This document shows, in pieces, positions 54,704-63,420 of a DNA stretch of 64,000 nt. How positions within the stretch are numbered: position 1 is the first letter of the stretch; each line of letters begins with the position of its first letter. Below the pieces are notes generated by a model, which saw only the letters and a list, made by a program, of their open reading frames with translations, did no database searches and was not told the DNA's origin. Source of the DNA: Alphaproteobacteria bacterium (lineage in GTDB: Bacteria > Pseudomonadota > Alphaproteobacteria > DSM-16000 > Inquilinaceae); assembly GCA_028284045.1 (NCBI GenBank), contig JANQSN010000058.1:62001-126000 (forward strand), given 5' to 3'. Made by a program: the position numbers and the translations under genes.

Positions 54704-55804
54704 CTACACGTTGAAGCGGAAGTGGAAAATGTCGCCGTCCCGGACGACGTAGTCCTTGCCCTCCTGGCGCATCCGGCCGGCGTCCTTGCACGCCTGTTCG
54801 CCGCCCAGCGCGATGAAAGTGTCGGTGTCGACCGTCTCGGCGCGGATGAAGCCGCGTTGGAAGTCGCTGTGGATGGCGCCGGCCGCCTCCGGCGCGGTGG
54901 CGCCGCGGGTCACCGTCCAGGCGCGCGCCTCCTTCGGTCCCACCGTGAAGAAGGTCACGAGATCGAGCAGGCTGTAGCCGGCGCGGATCACCCGGTTCAG
55001 CCCCGGCTCCGCCAGCCCCAGGCTGTCCAGGAACGCCTGCTTCTCGTCCGCATCCTCCAGCAGCGCCACCTCCGCCTCGATGGCCGCGGAGATCACCACG
55101 CTGCCGGCGTCGGAACCGGCGGCCATGACGTCGACCCGGGCGGACAGCGCATTGCCGCTGGCGGCGCTGTCCTCGTCGACATTGCAGACATAGAGGACCG
55201 GCTTTGCGGTGACGAGTTGCAGGCGCCGAAACGCCGCAGCCTCGTCCGGCGTATCGGGCAGGGCGGTGCGCGCCGGGCGCCCGTCGGTCAGGGCGGCCAG
55301 CGCGCGCTCCATCAGCGCCTGCTCGCCCACCGCCTCGCGGTCGCCGCCGCGCCGGCGCTTGGCGACGGCCTGGAGGCGGCGCTCCAGGCTCTCCATATCC
55401 GCCAGCATCAGCTCCGTCTCCACCGTCTCGGCATCGCGCACCGGGTCGACCGAGCCGTCGACATGGGTGACGTCGCCTTCGAAGCAGCGCAGCACGTGCA
55501 GGATCGCGTCGACCTCGCGGATATGGCCGAGGAACTGGTTGCCCAGCCCTTCGCCCTTCGAGGCGCCGCGCACCAGCCCGGCGATGTCGACGAATTCAAG
55601 CTGGGTGGCGATCACCTTGGCCGAGCCGCCGAGCCGGGCCAGCGTCGCCAGCCGCGGATCGGGCACGCCGACCCGGCCGGTGTTCGGCTCGATGGTGCAG
55701 AAGGGATAGTTCGCCTGCTCCGCCGCCTGGGTCGAGGTCAGCGCGTTAAACAGGGTCGACTTGCCGACATTGGGCAGGCCGACGATGCCGCAGTTGAAGC
55801 CCAT
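54704..55804 (-). CDS. ychF: YchF/Ola1-type ATPase
   Basis: YchF is an ATP-preferring TRAFAC-class protein linked to ribosomes and stress. The 366 residues have the P-loop GLPNVGKST at 8-16 and the family's NYPFCTIEP segment. The C-terminal TGS domain ends the protein (YVVRDGDIFHFRFNV). It follows pth by 58 bases on the - strand, part of the rplY-pth-ychF run common in bacteria. Confidence 0.97.
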   Translation of the reverse strand: MGFNCGIVGLPNVGKSTLFNALTSTQAAEQANYPFCTIEPNTGRVGVPDPRLATLARLGGSAKVIATQLEFVDIAGLVRGASKGEGLGNQFLGHIREVDAILHVLRCFEGDVTHVDGSVDPVRDAETVETELMLADMESLERRLQAVAKRRRGGDREAVGEQALMERALAALTDGRPARTALPDTPDEAAAFRRLQLVTAKPVLYVCNVDEDSAASGNALSARVDVMAAGSDAGSVVISAAIEAEVALLEDADEKQAFLDSLGLAEPGLNRVIRAGYSLLDLVTFFTVGPKEARAWTVTRGATAPEAAGAIHSDFQRGFIRAETVDTDTFIALGGEQACKDAGRMRQEGKDYVVRDGDIFHFRFNV

Positions 55805-55862
55805 CGATGCTGTCGGTCCTTGAGCGGGGACGAAGGAGGGAGAGGGAGAAGACGCGCCGGCC

Positions 55863-56495
55863 TCAGGGCGTCTCGGGCTCGCGCGTCTTCAGGCTGACGG
55901 CGTTCATGAAGCGGTCGGGCCGGCCCTCCGCCAGCGCCGGCAGGCCGTCCACCACCGCGTCGATCAGCGGGTCCAGCCAATCCTCGTCGGCGCGCGCGAA
56001 GTCGTGCAGGACATAGCCGTGCACCGCGTCCTTGCGGCCCGGATGGCCGATGCCCAGGCGCACCCGCCAATAGTCGGGGCCGATATGCCGATCGAGCGAG
56101 CGGATGCCGTTATGGCCGCCGGCGCCGCCGCCCTTCTTCACCCGGCACTTGCCGGGCGCCAGGTCAAGCTCGTCATGCACGACGATGACCTGGTCGAGGC
56201 CGAGCTTGTAGAAGCGCATCGCCTCGCCGACCGCCCGGCCGCTCTCGTTCATGAAGGTCATCGGCTTCATCAGCATCAGCCGCCGGCCGGCCAGCACCGT
56301 CTCCGCCGTCATCGCCTGAAAGCGCCGGCGGTAGGAGGCCAGCCCCTGCCGGTCGGCCAGGGCGTCGATCACCATGAAGCCGATATTGTGGCGATGGCGG
56401 GCGTATTGCGGGCCGGGATTGCCCAAGCCGACCACAAGCTGCGTCACCGCCGGCCCCCGTTCGCGGCCGATCAGGCCGGCCAGCCAATCAAGCAT
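55863..56495 (-). CDS. pth: Peptidyl-tRNA hydrolase
   Basis: Pth frees tRNA from stalled peptidyl-tRNA. I chose the ATG at 56495, giving 210 residues; the longer frame upstream overlaps the ribosomal protein gene. The family motifs are present: GLGNPG near residue 23, the catalytic histidine in RHNIGF (H36), and VVHDELD in the middle. Confidence 0.96.
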   Translation of the reverse strand: MLDWLAGLIGRERGPAVTQLVVGLGNPGPQYARHRHNIGFMVIDALADRQGLASYRRRFQAMTAETVLAGRRLMLMKPMTFMNESGRAVGEAMRFYKLGLDQVIVVHDELDLAPGKCRVKKGGGAGGHNGIRSLDRHIGPDYWRVRLGIGHPGRKDAVHGYVLHDFARADEDWLDPLIDAVVDGLPALAEGRPDRFMNAVSLKTREPETP

Positions 56496-56533
56496 CGCGC
56501 CACCCTGCCTGCCAGGGCCGGCGGCAGGGCCGG

Positions 56534-57163
56534 TCAGACGTCGTCGTCTTCGTCGTCCGCCTCGCTCTCCTGCGCCTCCAGCGCTTCGGAGCGGACCGCC
56601 GACGGCGCGGCGATGGTGGCGATGGTGAAGTCGCGGTCGGTGATCGACGGCTTGACCCCCGTCGGCAGTGTCACCGCGCTGATATGGATGCTGTCGCCGG
56701 TGTCGAAGGGGGCGAGGTCGACGACGATCTCTTCGGGGATCTGGGTGGCCCGGCAGGTCACCTCGATCGCGTGGCGGACAATGTTCAGCACGCCGCCGCG
56801 CTTCAGCCCCGGGCTTTCGTCCTCGTTGACGAAGCGGCACGGCACCTCCAGCGTCACCGTGGAGCCGGCCGACAGGCGCAGGAAGTCCAGATGCACCGGC
56901 ACGTCGGTGACCGGGTGGCGCTGCAGGGCGCGCGGCAGCACGGTGTGCTCCTCGCCGTCCACCACCAGGCGGTAGGTATGGGTGGCGAAGCTGGCGTCGC
57001 GCAGCAGGGCCTGCAGGCGCAACAGCTCGACATTCACCATGACCGGCGGCTGCTTGTCGCCATAGATCACCGCCGGCACCATGCCGTCGCGGCGGGCCTG
57101 GCGAGCCGCCCCCTTGCCGGCCCGCTGGCGCCGTGCGACCGGCACTTCAATCGTCTCGGCCAT
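56534..57163 (-). CDS. rplY: 50S ribosomal protein bL25 (Ctc-type)
   Basis: This 209-residue protein binds 5S rRNA. The N-terminal L25 domain (RRQRAGKGAARQARRDGMVP, then VIYGDKQ) and the C-terminal TL5/Ctc domain are both present. An acidic tail (EADDEDDDV) closes it. It starts the rplY-pth-ychF run. Confidence 0.96.
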   Translation of the reverse strand: MAETIEVPVARRQRAGKGAARQARRDGMVPAVIYGDKQPPVMVNVELLRLQALLRDASFATHTYRLVVDGEEHTVLPRALQRHPVTDVPVHLDFLRLSAGSTVTLEVPCRFVNEDESPGLKRGGVLNIVRHAIEVTCRATQIPEEIVVDLAPFDTGDSIHISAVTLPTGVKPSITDRDFTIATIAAPSAVRSEALEAQESEADDEDDDV

Positions 57164-57420
57164 CGGCCCTCAATCTCCCAAAGTGCACCACCCGTCGCCC
57201 GTCGATGTCCGACGTAACGGATGAAACGCCGAACGCCGGCCTCCAGGGGTGCCGGCGTCCGAAGTCGTCGATTCCGAATAAGACGCGACCATATACGCGC
57301 GCGCGCCTGCGCTGTCAAAGGCCGGCACGCCGCCGGCCGAACAGCGAGAAGGGCCGGCGTCCGATCGGCGCCGGCCCTCCCGCAATCGCGCTCAAGCCGT
57401 CCCGATGGGACGGGTGCCGA

Positions 57421-57849
57421 TCAGCCCTTCTTGCCGGCCATGGACTTCAGCTCGTCCAGGCTCTCGCTGATCCGGTTCTGGATGATCTCGGCCGCTTCGG
57501 TGTTCGACTTGCCGAGCATCTCGGCCAGCTCGCGCATATTGGCGAGCATCTTCTCGAACGCCGTCTTGGTCGCGTCGGCCTGGCGGGCCAGCCGCTCTTC
57601 CGGCGAGCCGGCGGCCATCAGCGTCGTCAGCATGGTCGACATCTCTTCGGTCATCTGCCGCATGATGTCGGCCTGGCGGCGCGCGACCGCCTGCATGCCT
57701 TCGAAGGCCAGCTTGTTGGCCGTGGTCAGGGCCTCGATGTTGCGCCGCTGGGCGGCCATCACCGCGTCCATGTCAACCATCGGCAGCTTCAGCTCCGACA
57801 TATACTTGGAGATGTCCATATCCATGAACGGGTTGGTCTGCTTTGCCAT
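57421..57849 (-). CDS. Phasin family protein
   Basis: Phasins coat polyhydroxyalkanoate granules. The 142 residues include the family region (RRNIEALTTANKLAFEG, then MRQMTEEMST), and the whole is amphipathic and helical. Upstream is a strong promoter bracketed by TGCACTGCACA sites, which fits control by PhaR in response to the polymer. No PHA synthase gene is in the window. Confidence 0.93.
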   Translation of the reverse strand: MAKQTNPFMDMDISKYMSELKLPMVDMDAVMAAQRRNIEALTTANKLAFEGMQAVARRQADIMRQMTEEMSTMLTTLMAAGSPEERLARQADATKTAFEKMLANMRELAEMLGKSNTEAAEIIQNRISESLDELKSMAGKKG

Positions 57850-57882
57850 GGTGGTCTTCCGCTCCTCGAGGCCCGCAGCTCA

Positions 57883-57954
57883 TGCTGCACTGCACACAAG
57901 TCGACTATGCGGCTGATTTCCTGCGCTGTCAAACGTTTTTGTGCAGTGCAACAT
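57883..57954 (-). promoter_or_regulatory. Phasin promoter with two inverted PhaR-like operators
   Basis: On the - strand TTGACA (57927-57932), a 17-base spacer and CATAGT (57904-57909) make a good promoter about 55 bases before the phasin start. TGCACTGCACA lies on both sides in opposite orientation: + strand 57886-57896 and - strand 57941-57951. PhaR is known to bind TGC-rich dyads at phasin genes in alphaproteobacteria. Confidence 0.65.
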
Positions 57955-57968
57955 ACGCCGCTGATGGG

Positions 57969-58640
57969 TCAGTTTTCGGCCGGATCGGCCGGGGAAGCGC
58001 CGGCCGCGTCTTCATGCGCGGTCGCGGCCTCGCCGTCGCCCGACGGGGTCGGCCGGCGGCGCTCCATCAGGGTGGCAAGCTGCTCTGTCTGGCGCAAGCA
58101 TCGGTCGACCATGGCCATGGTCGCCGCCATGTCCTCGCTGTCGTCGCGCGTCCAGGTGCGCAGGCAGATCAGGTAGACGACGGTCAGCGCCCGCACGCGC
58201 AGTTCGCCCAGCAGCCCGTCGGTTGCCAGCTCCGCCAGGTCGAGGGTCTGGCGCATCGAGGCCTCGACCGCCAGGATCTGGCCGAACACGGTGATCGGAT
58301 CGCCGGGCAGGGCGCGGATCACCGCCATCACGCCGTCCTTCAGCGGCATCAGCGCATCGAAGCGCCGCATCAACAGGTCGAACAGCCGGTCACGTATGCT
58401 GTCCGCCGGGTCGCCGGGCCCGTCGGCGGCGACGGCCCGGTCGAGATGCCGGCCGAGCGCCTCCAGAAGCGTGCGTTTGGTCGGACAGACCGCCAGGGCG
58501 TCGGCGACGTCCATATCGGCCGCCCGGGCCGCGCCGGAGACGGTGACGGCGGGCCAGCCGATATCGGCGGCCAGGGTCATCGCCGCGGTGACCAGGCGCG
58601 CCGCCGCCGCGCCGGGGTGGGTCGTCTCGGTATCGGTCAT
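57969..58640 (-). CDS. TetR/COQ9-like helix-turn-helix protein
   Basis: This 223-residue protein has an N-terminal region like a TetR helix-turn-helix (residues about 12-58, with AADIGWPAVTVSGAARAADM) and a helical C-terminal domain with LFDLLMRRFDALMPLKDGV and AVEASMRQT. That pattern is shared by some TetR-type regulators and COQ9-like lipid-binding proteins. The tail is polar. Its target is unknown; its place before the phasin gene does not prove a link. Confidence 0.75.
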   Translation of the reverse strand: MTDTETTHPGAAAARLVTAAMTLAADIGWPAVTVSGAARAADMDVADALAVCPTKRTLLEALGRHLDRAVAADGPGDPADSIRDRLFDLLMRRFDALMPLKDGVMAVIRALPGDPITVFGQILAVEASMRQTLDLAELATDGLLGELRVRALTVVYLICLRTWTRDDSEDMAATMAMVDRCLRQTEQLATLMERRRPTPSGDGEAATAHEDAAGASPADPAEN

Positions 58641-58683
58641 CGGGAAACGGCCTCGTCGCGTGTCGGAGCGGAAGGGGCGGGCA

Positions 58684-59190
58684 CTACCGGCCGATCGGGG
58701 CGACCCGGCCGCCGGTCAGCCGGACCAGCGCGTCCGGCGTCAGCGCGAACACCGTATCCGGCGTGCCGGCCGCCGCCCAGAGCCGATCGAGGGTCATCAG
58801 GTCGCCGTCGATGACCACCGTCAACGGTTGATCATGCCCCACCGGCGGCACGCCGCCGATGGCGAAGCCGGTGATCGCACGCACGAAGCCGGCATCGGCG
58901 CGGGCGATCGTCACGGCGCCGAGGTCGGCCGCCAGCGCGGCGGCCAGCGCCGCTTCGTCGACGCGGTTGGCGCCGCTGGCGATGGCCAGCACCGGGCGGC
59001 TGCCGGGTTCGGCCCGGAAGATCAGGGATTTGGCGATCGCGGCGACCGCGCAGCCGATGGCCGCGGCGGCGTCCGCGGCGGTGCGGGTGCCGTCGGGAAA
59101 CCGACGGATTTCGGCCGCTACACCACGCTCGGCCAGGGCCGCGGCAACCCGCTGACTGGCGGCGGGCAGGGCCGGTGCTGCTTCAGTCAC
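58684..59190 (-). CDS. YbaK/EbsC-type (prolyl-tRNA deacylase-like) protein
   Basis: This 168-residue protein has the YbaK fold, which hydrolyses mischarged aminoacyl-tRNAs. The lysine expected to be central is in AIAKSLIF, and the GGVPPVGH loop is present. It overlaps proC by eight bases, so the two are coupled. Which amino acid it clears is not visible. Confidence 0.92.
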   Translation of the reverse strand: MTEAAPALPAASQRVAAALAERGVAAEIRRFPDGTRTAADAAAAIGCAVAAIAKSLIFRAEPGSRPVLAIASGANRVDEAALAAALAADLGAVTIARADAGFVRAITGFAIGGVPPVGHDQPLTVVIDGDLMTLDRLWAAAGTPDTVFALTPDALVRLTGGRVAPIGR

Positions 59191-60001
59191 CGCCGCCCAG
59201 CGCCTCTGCCCGGGCGACCGCCGCGGCGACCGCGCGGCGGAACAGGTCCGGCACCGCGTCGGGTGCCATCAGGACGTCCAGTGCCGCCTCCGTCGTGCCG
59301 CGGGGGCTGGTGACGTTCTGGCGGAGCACCGCGGCCGGCCGGTCGTCGGCCTCCGCCAGCGCGGCGGCGCCGATCACCGTCTGACGCGCCAGCCGCATCG
59401 CCTGGTCCGGCGCCAGCCCGGCCGCCGTGCCGGCCGCCGCCAGCGCCTCCATCAGCAGGAACACATAGGCCGGGCCGCCGCCGGACAGCGCGGTGACCGG
59501 GTCCATCAGCCGCTCGTCGTCGATCCATTCGATCTGTCCCACCGCCGCCATCAGGCGTCCGGCGAGCGCCTTGTCGGCGTCCAGCGCGGTCTTACCGGCG
59601 ACCAGCACGGTGACGCCGCGGCCCACGGCGGCGGGGGTGTTGGGCATGGCGCGCAGGACGCGCGCATCGGGTCCCAGGCGCGTCTGGAACCAGTCGAGCG
59701 ACAACCCCGCCGCGATCGACAGCACCGGCGCGCCGGCCGCCGCCAGCGGTGCCACCGCCGGCATCACGTTCGCCATCACCTGCGGCTTGACGGCCAGCAC
59801 CACCATGTCCGGCGTCGGACCGCCGGCCAGGGCTGCCGGATCGTCGACGGGCGTGACCGCGCCGGCATCGAGTCCCGGCGGCAGCCCGGCCGGGTCGGCG
59901 ACCAGCGCCTCGCCGACCAGCCCCGCCGCCTGCCAGCCGGCCAGCAGCGCGCCGCCCATCTTGCCGCAGCCGATTAGCGCCAGCCGCGCGCCCGCGCCCA
60001 T
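59183..60001 (-). CDS. proC: Pyrroline-5-carboxylate reductase
   Basis: ProC makes proline from pyrroline-5-carboxylate with NAD(P)H. The 272 residues start with the dinucleotide motif IGCGKMGGALL. The C-terminal family signature (ALSGGGPAYVFLLMEAL, with TSPRGTTEAAL) is clear. It is in the ybjN-proC-ybaK run on the - strand. Confidence 0.95.
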   Translation of the reverse strand: MGAGARLALIGCGKMGGALLAGWQAAGLVGEALVADPAGLPPGLDAGAVTPVDDPAALAGGPTPDMVVLAVKPQVMANVMPAVAPLAAAGAPVLSIAAGLSLDWFQTRLGPDARVLRAMPNTPAAVGRGVTVLVAGKTALDADKALAGRLMAAVGQIEWIDDERLMDPVTALSGGGPAYVFLLMEALAAAGTAAGLAPDQAMRLARQTVIGAAALAEADDRPAAVLRQNVTSPRGTTEAALDVLMAPDAVPDLFRRAVAAAVARAEALGGGD

Positions 60002-60043
60002 CAGCCCGCTCTCCGCAAGATCAGCGTCGATCCGCCGGCGCCC

Positions 60044-60547
60044 TCAGGCCTCCGCCACGGTGTCAATGATCGCCCCGTTCAGGCTGGCGGCGGGTTCGAC
60101 CTCCCCGGTCACGCACAGTTGGAAGGCCGGATAGAAGCGCTCGCACTCGCTGAGCGCGATATCCATCAGGTCTTCGAGCTGCTCGGTGCTGGCCCCTTGC
60201 GAGCCGCGCAGCAGCGTCGTGTGCCGGAAGATCGGCGTGCTGTCGTCGCTGTCGACGTCGAAATGGCCGAGCCACAGCCGCTCGTTGATCAGGGCCAGCA
60301 GCTCCCAGGTCGCCGCCAGGCGGTCTTGGGCGATCGGCAGGTCGAACTGGCAGGAGAACTGCATGGCGCTGACGTCGTCGTGCCAGAAGAAGAACATGCG
60401 GTAGCCGGTCCAGCGGCCCGACACCTCGACCACGAGCTCGTCCAGGCTGGAGCGATCGAACAGCCAATTGTTGGCGCTGACGATCTCCTCAAGGATATCG
60501 AGCGGATTGGCGGTCTGGCTCGCCGCGGCGAGAGAGGTGACCGTCAT
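60044..60547 (-). CDS. YbjN domain protein
   Basis: This 167-residue protein has the YbjN fold, which is related to secretion chaperones. I chose the ATG at 60547. Visible features are EVSGRWTGYRMFFFWHDD and LLALINERLWLGHFDVD. It lies 42 bases before proC on the same strand, an order common in alphaproteobacteria. Its role is not known here. Confidence 0.9.
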   Translation of the reverse strand: MTVTSLAAASQTANPLDILEEIVSANNWLFDRSSLDELVVEVSGRWTGYRMFFFWHDDVSAMQFSCQFDLPIAQDRLAATWELLALINERLWLGHFDVDSDDSTPIFRHTTLLRGSQGASTEQLEDLMDIALSECERFYPAFQLCVTGEVEPAASLNGAIIDTVAEA

Positions 60548-60935
60548 CGGGCGTTTCCTTGCCGTCGACAGGGGAAAGGGCGTGCTGCCGGGGCGGCAGT
60601 GCCACCGGCACGCGGCCGACCGAAGGGCCAACTGAAAGGCATGGTGCGTCCCGTCAAGCAATCCATGGCGGGAACCCGCCGGGCCGGCCGCATCGCCTCG
60701 GCGCCACCGGGGCGCTGGCGCGATTCGCCACCGTCGACGGGCAATCGAGCGGTATTAACCAAAATCTGGTGCGCTGTTCGGTGCCCAATACAACAGGCGG
60801 TAGGGTGACATAGGGTCATCGCCGGGCGCAACCCGATTTCCCCGGACCGCCGCCGGCCCTCCCCAAGATCTGGGGGACCCAAGATCTGGAGGGTCAGGGG
60901 CTGGCTGGCGTGGACCCGTTGGCGGCCCGTCGGCG
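60548..60935. other. Spacer between the ubiK-like gene and ybjN
   Basis: No gene is seen in these 388 bases. Near 60867-60898 the run AAGATCTGG occurs twice, and CCCCAAGATCTGGGG forms a weak hairpin just past the ubiK-like gene on the - strand. A promoter for ybjN is expected around 60600-60800, but I could not place one with confidence. Confidence 0.4.
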
Positions 60936-61328
60936 TCACGAGTCGGCGGCGCCTTCGGCCGGTTTGCGGGCGGTGCGCGGCCGGCGGGCCGTGCCGCTTT
61001 GGGTCGCCTTGGCCCCGGATGATTTGGCCCCGGACGACTTGGCCGTGGCGGTGCGGCCCGATTTCGCCCCGGCGCCTTCCAGTGCGGCGACGCGCGCTTC
61101 CAGCGCGGCGACCTGGTCGGACAGGGCCTCCTGCGCCTCGCGGGCGGCTTCCGCCACGGCGCGCAGCGCGTCGAACTCCTCCCGCGGGACCAGGTCGAGG
61201 CGATAGACGAACTCGCCCATCCGCTCGCGGAACTGCGCTTCCGCTTCTTCCCGCAGGCTCGCCGCGGCCCCCAGCGCGCCGGAGGTCATCCGCGCCAAGT
61301 CGTCGAGCAACCGCTTGTCCATCGCCAT
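60936..61328 (-). CDS. ubiK: Accessory factor UbiK/BMFP family protein
   Basis: This protein belongs to the BMFP/UbiK family, small coiled-coil proteins that assist the ubiquinone-synthesis complex. I chose the ATG at 61328, giving 130 residues; MDKRLLDDL is an alternate start two codons on. The start (LLDDLARMTSGALGAA) and the coiled coil (LSDQVAALEARVAALE) match the family. The Ser/Lys/Ala/Arg-rich tail resembles those of other alphaproteobacterial members. Confidence 0.9.
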   Translation of the reverse strand: MAMDKRLLDDLARMTSGALGAAASLREEAEAQFRERMGEFVYRLDLVPREEFDALRAVAEAAREAQEALSDQVAALEARVAALEGAGAKSGRTATAKSSGAKSSGAKATQSGTARRPRTARKPAEGAADS

Positions 61329-61541
61329 GATCGTTACCGCCCTCAACACCGGCCTACCGCGTCATCGGCGCTTGGCCGGCAACGCTTCTCTTCGACAATG
61401 TACGATGCCGCGCCTGCATTGCAACGCCGGCCCCCGACTGGCTATACCACGGGCGCGCCCCCCGGGGCGTCGCGCGACCGCAACGATCGCCGTCGGTCGC
61501 GGCCGCCGCCCCGGCTTCCCCGAATAGGATCGCCCGCGCGC

Positions 61542-62525
61542 ATGATCGTCGTAACCGGTGGCGCCGGTTTCATCGGCTCCAACCTGATCGCCGGGCTGGA
61601 GGAGCGGGGATACGGCGACCTGGTGGTCGTCGACTGGCTGGGCCAGGGCGAGAAATGGCGCAATCTCGCGCGCCGCAACATCGCCGACGTCGTGCCGCCG
61701 GAGGCGCTGGCCGGCTGGTTGTCCAGCCGGGCGGGCCGCGTCCGCGCGATCTTCCATATGGGGGCGAATTCCGCCACCACCGAGACCGACGGCGACCGCA
61801 TCCTCGACCAGAACCTGCGCCCCACCCTGGCCTTGTGGGACTGGTGCACGCGCCACCGCGTGCCGCTGATCTACGCCTCCTCCGCCGCTACCTATGGCGA
61901 CGGCGCAGCCGGCTTCGACGACGACCCCGAGCCTGCGGCGCTGGCGCGGCTGAAGCCGCTCAATCTCTACGGCTGGTCGAAGCACGCGGCCGATCGGCGG
62001 CTGCTGGCGCTGGCGGCCCGCGGCGAACGGCCGCCGCATTGGGCGGGGCTGAAGTTCTTCAACGTCTACGGCCCCAACGAGTACCACAAGGGCGACATGC
62101 GCTCCGTCGTCCACAAGCTGTTCCCGGAGGTCGCCGCCGGGCGGCCGGCAAAGCTGTTCCGCAGCTACCGCAACGACTATGCCGATGGCGGGCAGATGCG
62201 CGACTTCGTACATGTCGGCGACTGCGTGGCGGTGATGCTGTGGCTGTTGGAGGCGCCGTCGGTCTCCGGCCTGTTCAATGTCGGCAGCGGCCAGGCGCGC
62301 ACCTGGGTGGACCTGGCGACGGCGGTCTTCGGCGCCGTGGGGCGCGCGCCGGACATCACCTTCGTCGACATGCCGGAAGCGTTGCGCGACCGCTATCAGT
62401 ACTTCACCGAGGCGCCGGTCGGGCGGCTACGCGCGGCCGGCTACGACCGGCCGTTCACCGCGCTGGAAGACGGCGTCGCGGACTATGTGCGCGGCTATCT
62501 GGCGACGGACGATCCCTACCGGTGA
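61542..62525 (+). CDS. hldD: ADP-L-glycero-D-manno-heptose-6-epimerase
   Basis: HldD makes the heptose precursor for the lipopolysaccharide core. I chose the ATG at 61542, giving 327 residues, because the frame begins with the family's MIVVTGGAGFIGSN. The catalytic Y143 and K147 are in YGWSK. The gene shares a divergent spacer of about 213 bases with the ubiK-like gene and is followed by lgt. Confidence 0.93.
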   Translation: MIVVTGGAGFIGSNLIAGLEERGYGDLVVVDWLGQGEKWRNLARRNIADVVPPEALAGWLSSRAGRVRAIFHMGANSATTETDGDRILDQNLRPTLALWDWCTRHRVPLIYASSAATYGDGAAGFDDDPEPAALARLKPLNLYGWSKHAADRRLLALAARGERPPHWAGLKFFNVYGPNEYHKGDMRSVVHKLFPEVAAGRPAKLFRSYRNDYADGGQMRDFVHVGDCVAVMLWLLEAPSVSGLFNVGSGQARTWVDLATAVFGAVGRAPDITFVDMPEALRDRYQYFTEAPVGRLRAAGYDRPFTALEDGVADYVRGYLATDDPYR

Positions 62526-62562
62526 GGCGGTGAAGCGGGTCGATCCTTGAGGAGACGACGCG

Positions 62563-63420
62563 ATGGGCACCCTGGTGCTGCCGTTCCCGGCGATCGATCC
62601 GATCGCGCTGGAGATCGGCCCGCTGGCGATCCGCTGGTATGCGCTGGCCTATCTGGCCGGCTTCCTCCTGGGCTGGCGGTACTGCGTGCGCCTGGCGCGC
62701 AAGGCGCCGTTGGCGCCGACGCCGGAGCATATCGACGAGTTTCTGACCTGGGCGGTGATCGGCGTGATCGTCGGCGGCCGCCTCGGCTTCGTCCTGTTCT
62801 ACGAGCCGACCTACTACCTCCAGAACCCGGTGGAGATCGTGAAGATCTGGACCGGCGGCATGTCCTTCCACGGCGGTCTCTTGGGCGTCGCGGTGGCGGA
62901 GGTGCTGTTCGCCTGGCGCCACCGCATCCGTTTGCTGTCGCTGGCCGACGTGATCGCCGCGGCGGCGCCGATCGGCCTGTTCTTCGGGCGCATCGCCAAC
63001 TTCATCAATGGCGAGCTGTGGGGCCGCGCGACCGACCTGCCCTGGGCCATGGTCTTCCCGCACCCCTTGGCCGGCGGCGTGCCGCGACATCCCAGCCAGC
63101 TCTACGAGGCGGTGCTGGAAGGCCTGGTGCTGTTCGTCGTCTGCTGGCTCTTGGTCCGGCGGCGCGAGGTGCGGTTGCGGCCCGGCCTGGTCACGGGCGT
63201 CTTCCTGATCGGCTACGGCATCGGCCGGTTCCTGGTGGAGTTCGTGCGCGAGAGCGACCCGGCGCTGGGCGATGTGCTGCTGGGCATGACCATGGGCCAG
63301 GCGCTGTGCGTGCCGATGGTGCTGGCCGGGTTTGGCCTCGTCCTCTATGCGCGGCGCCGGGCGCCGGTTTCGGCCGATCCGCCGACTGCTGAGCAAGAAG
63401 CCGCGGCCGAAAGGCGGTGA
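62563..63420 (+). CDS. lgt: Prolipoprotein diacylglyceryl transferase
   Basis: Lgt attaches diacylglycerol to the cysteine of lipoprotein precursors in the inner membrane. The 285 residues have about seven hydrophobic helices. The signature GRIANFINGELWGR and the HPSQLYEA segment are intact. The ATG at 62563 is preceded by GAGGAG. Its stop forms a GTGA overlap with the next gene. Confidence 0.96.
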   Translation: MGTLVLPFPAIDPIALEIGPLAIRWYALAYLAGFLLGWRYCVRLARKAPLAPTPEHIDEFLTWAVIGVIVGGRLGFVLFYEPTYYLQNPVEIVKIWTGGMSFHGGLLGVAVAEVLFAWRHRIRLLSLADVIAAAAPIGLFFGRIANFINGELWGRATDLPWAMVFPHPLAGGVPRHPSQLYEAVLEGLVLFVVCWLLVRRREVRLRPGLVTGVFLIGYGIGRFLVEFVRESDPALGDVLLGMTMGQALCVPMVLAGFGLVLYARRRAPVSADPPTAEQEAAAERR

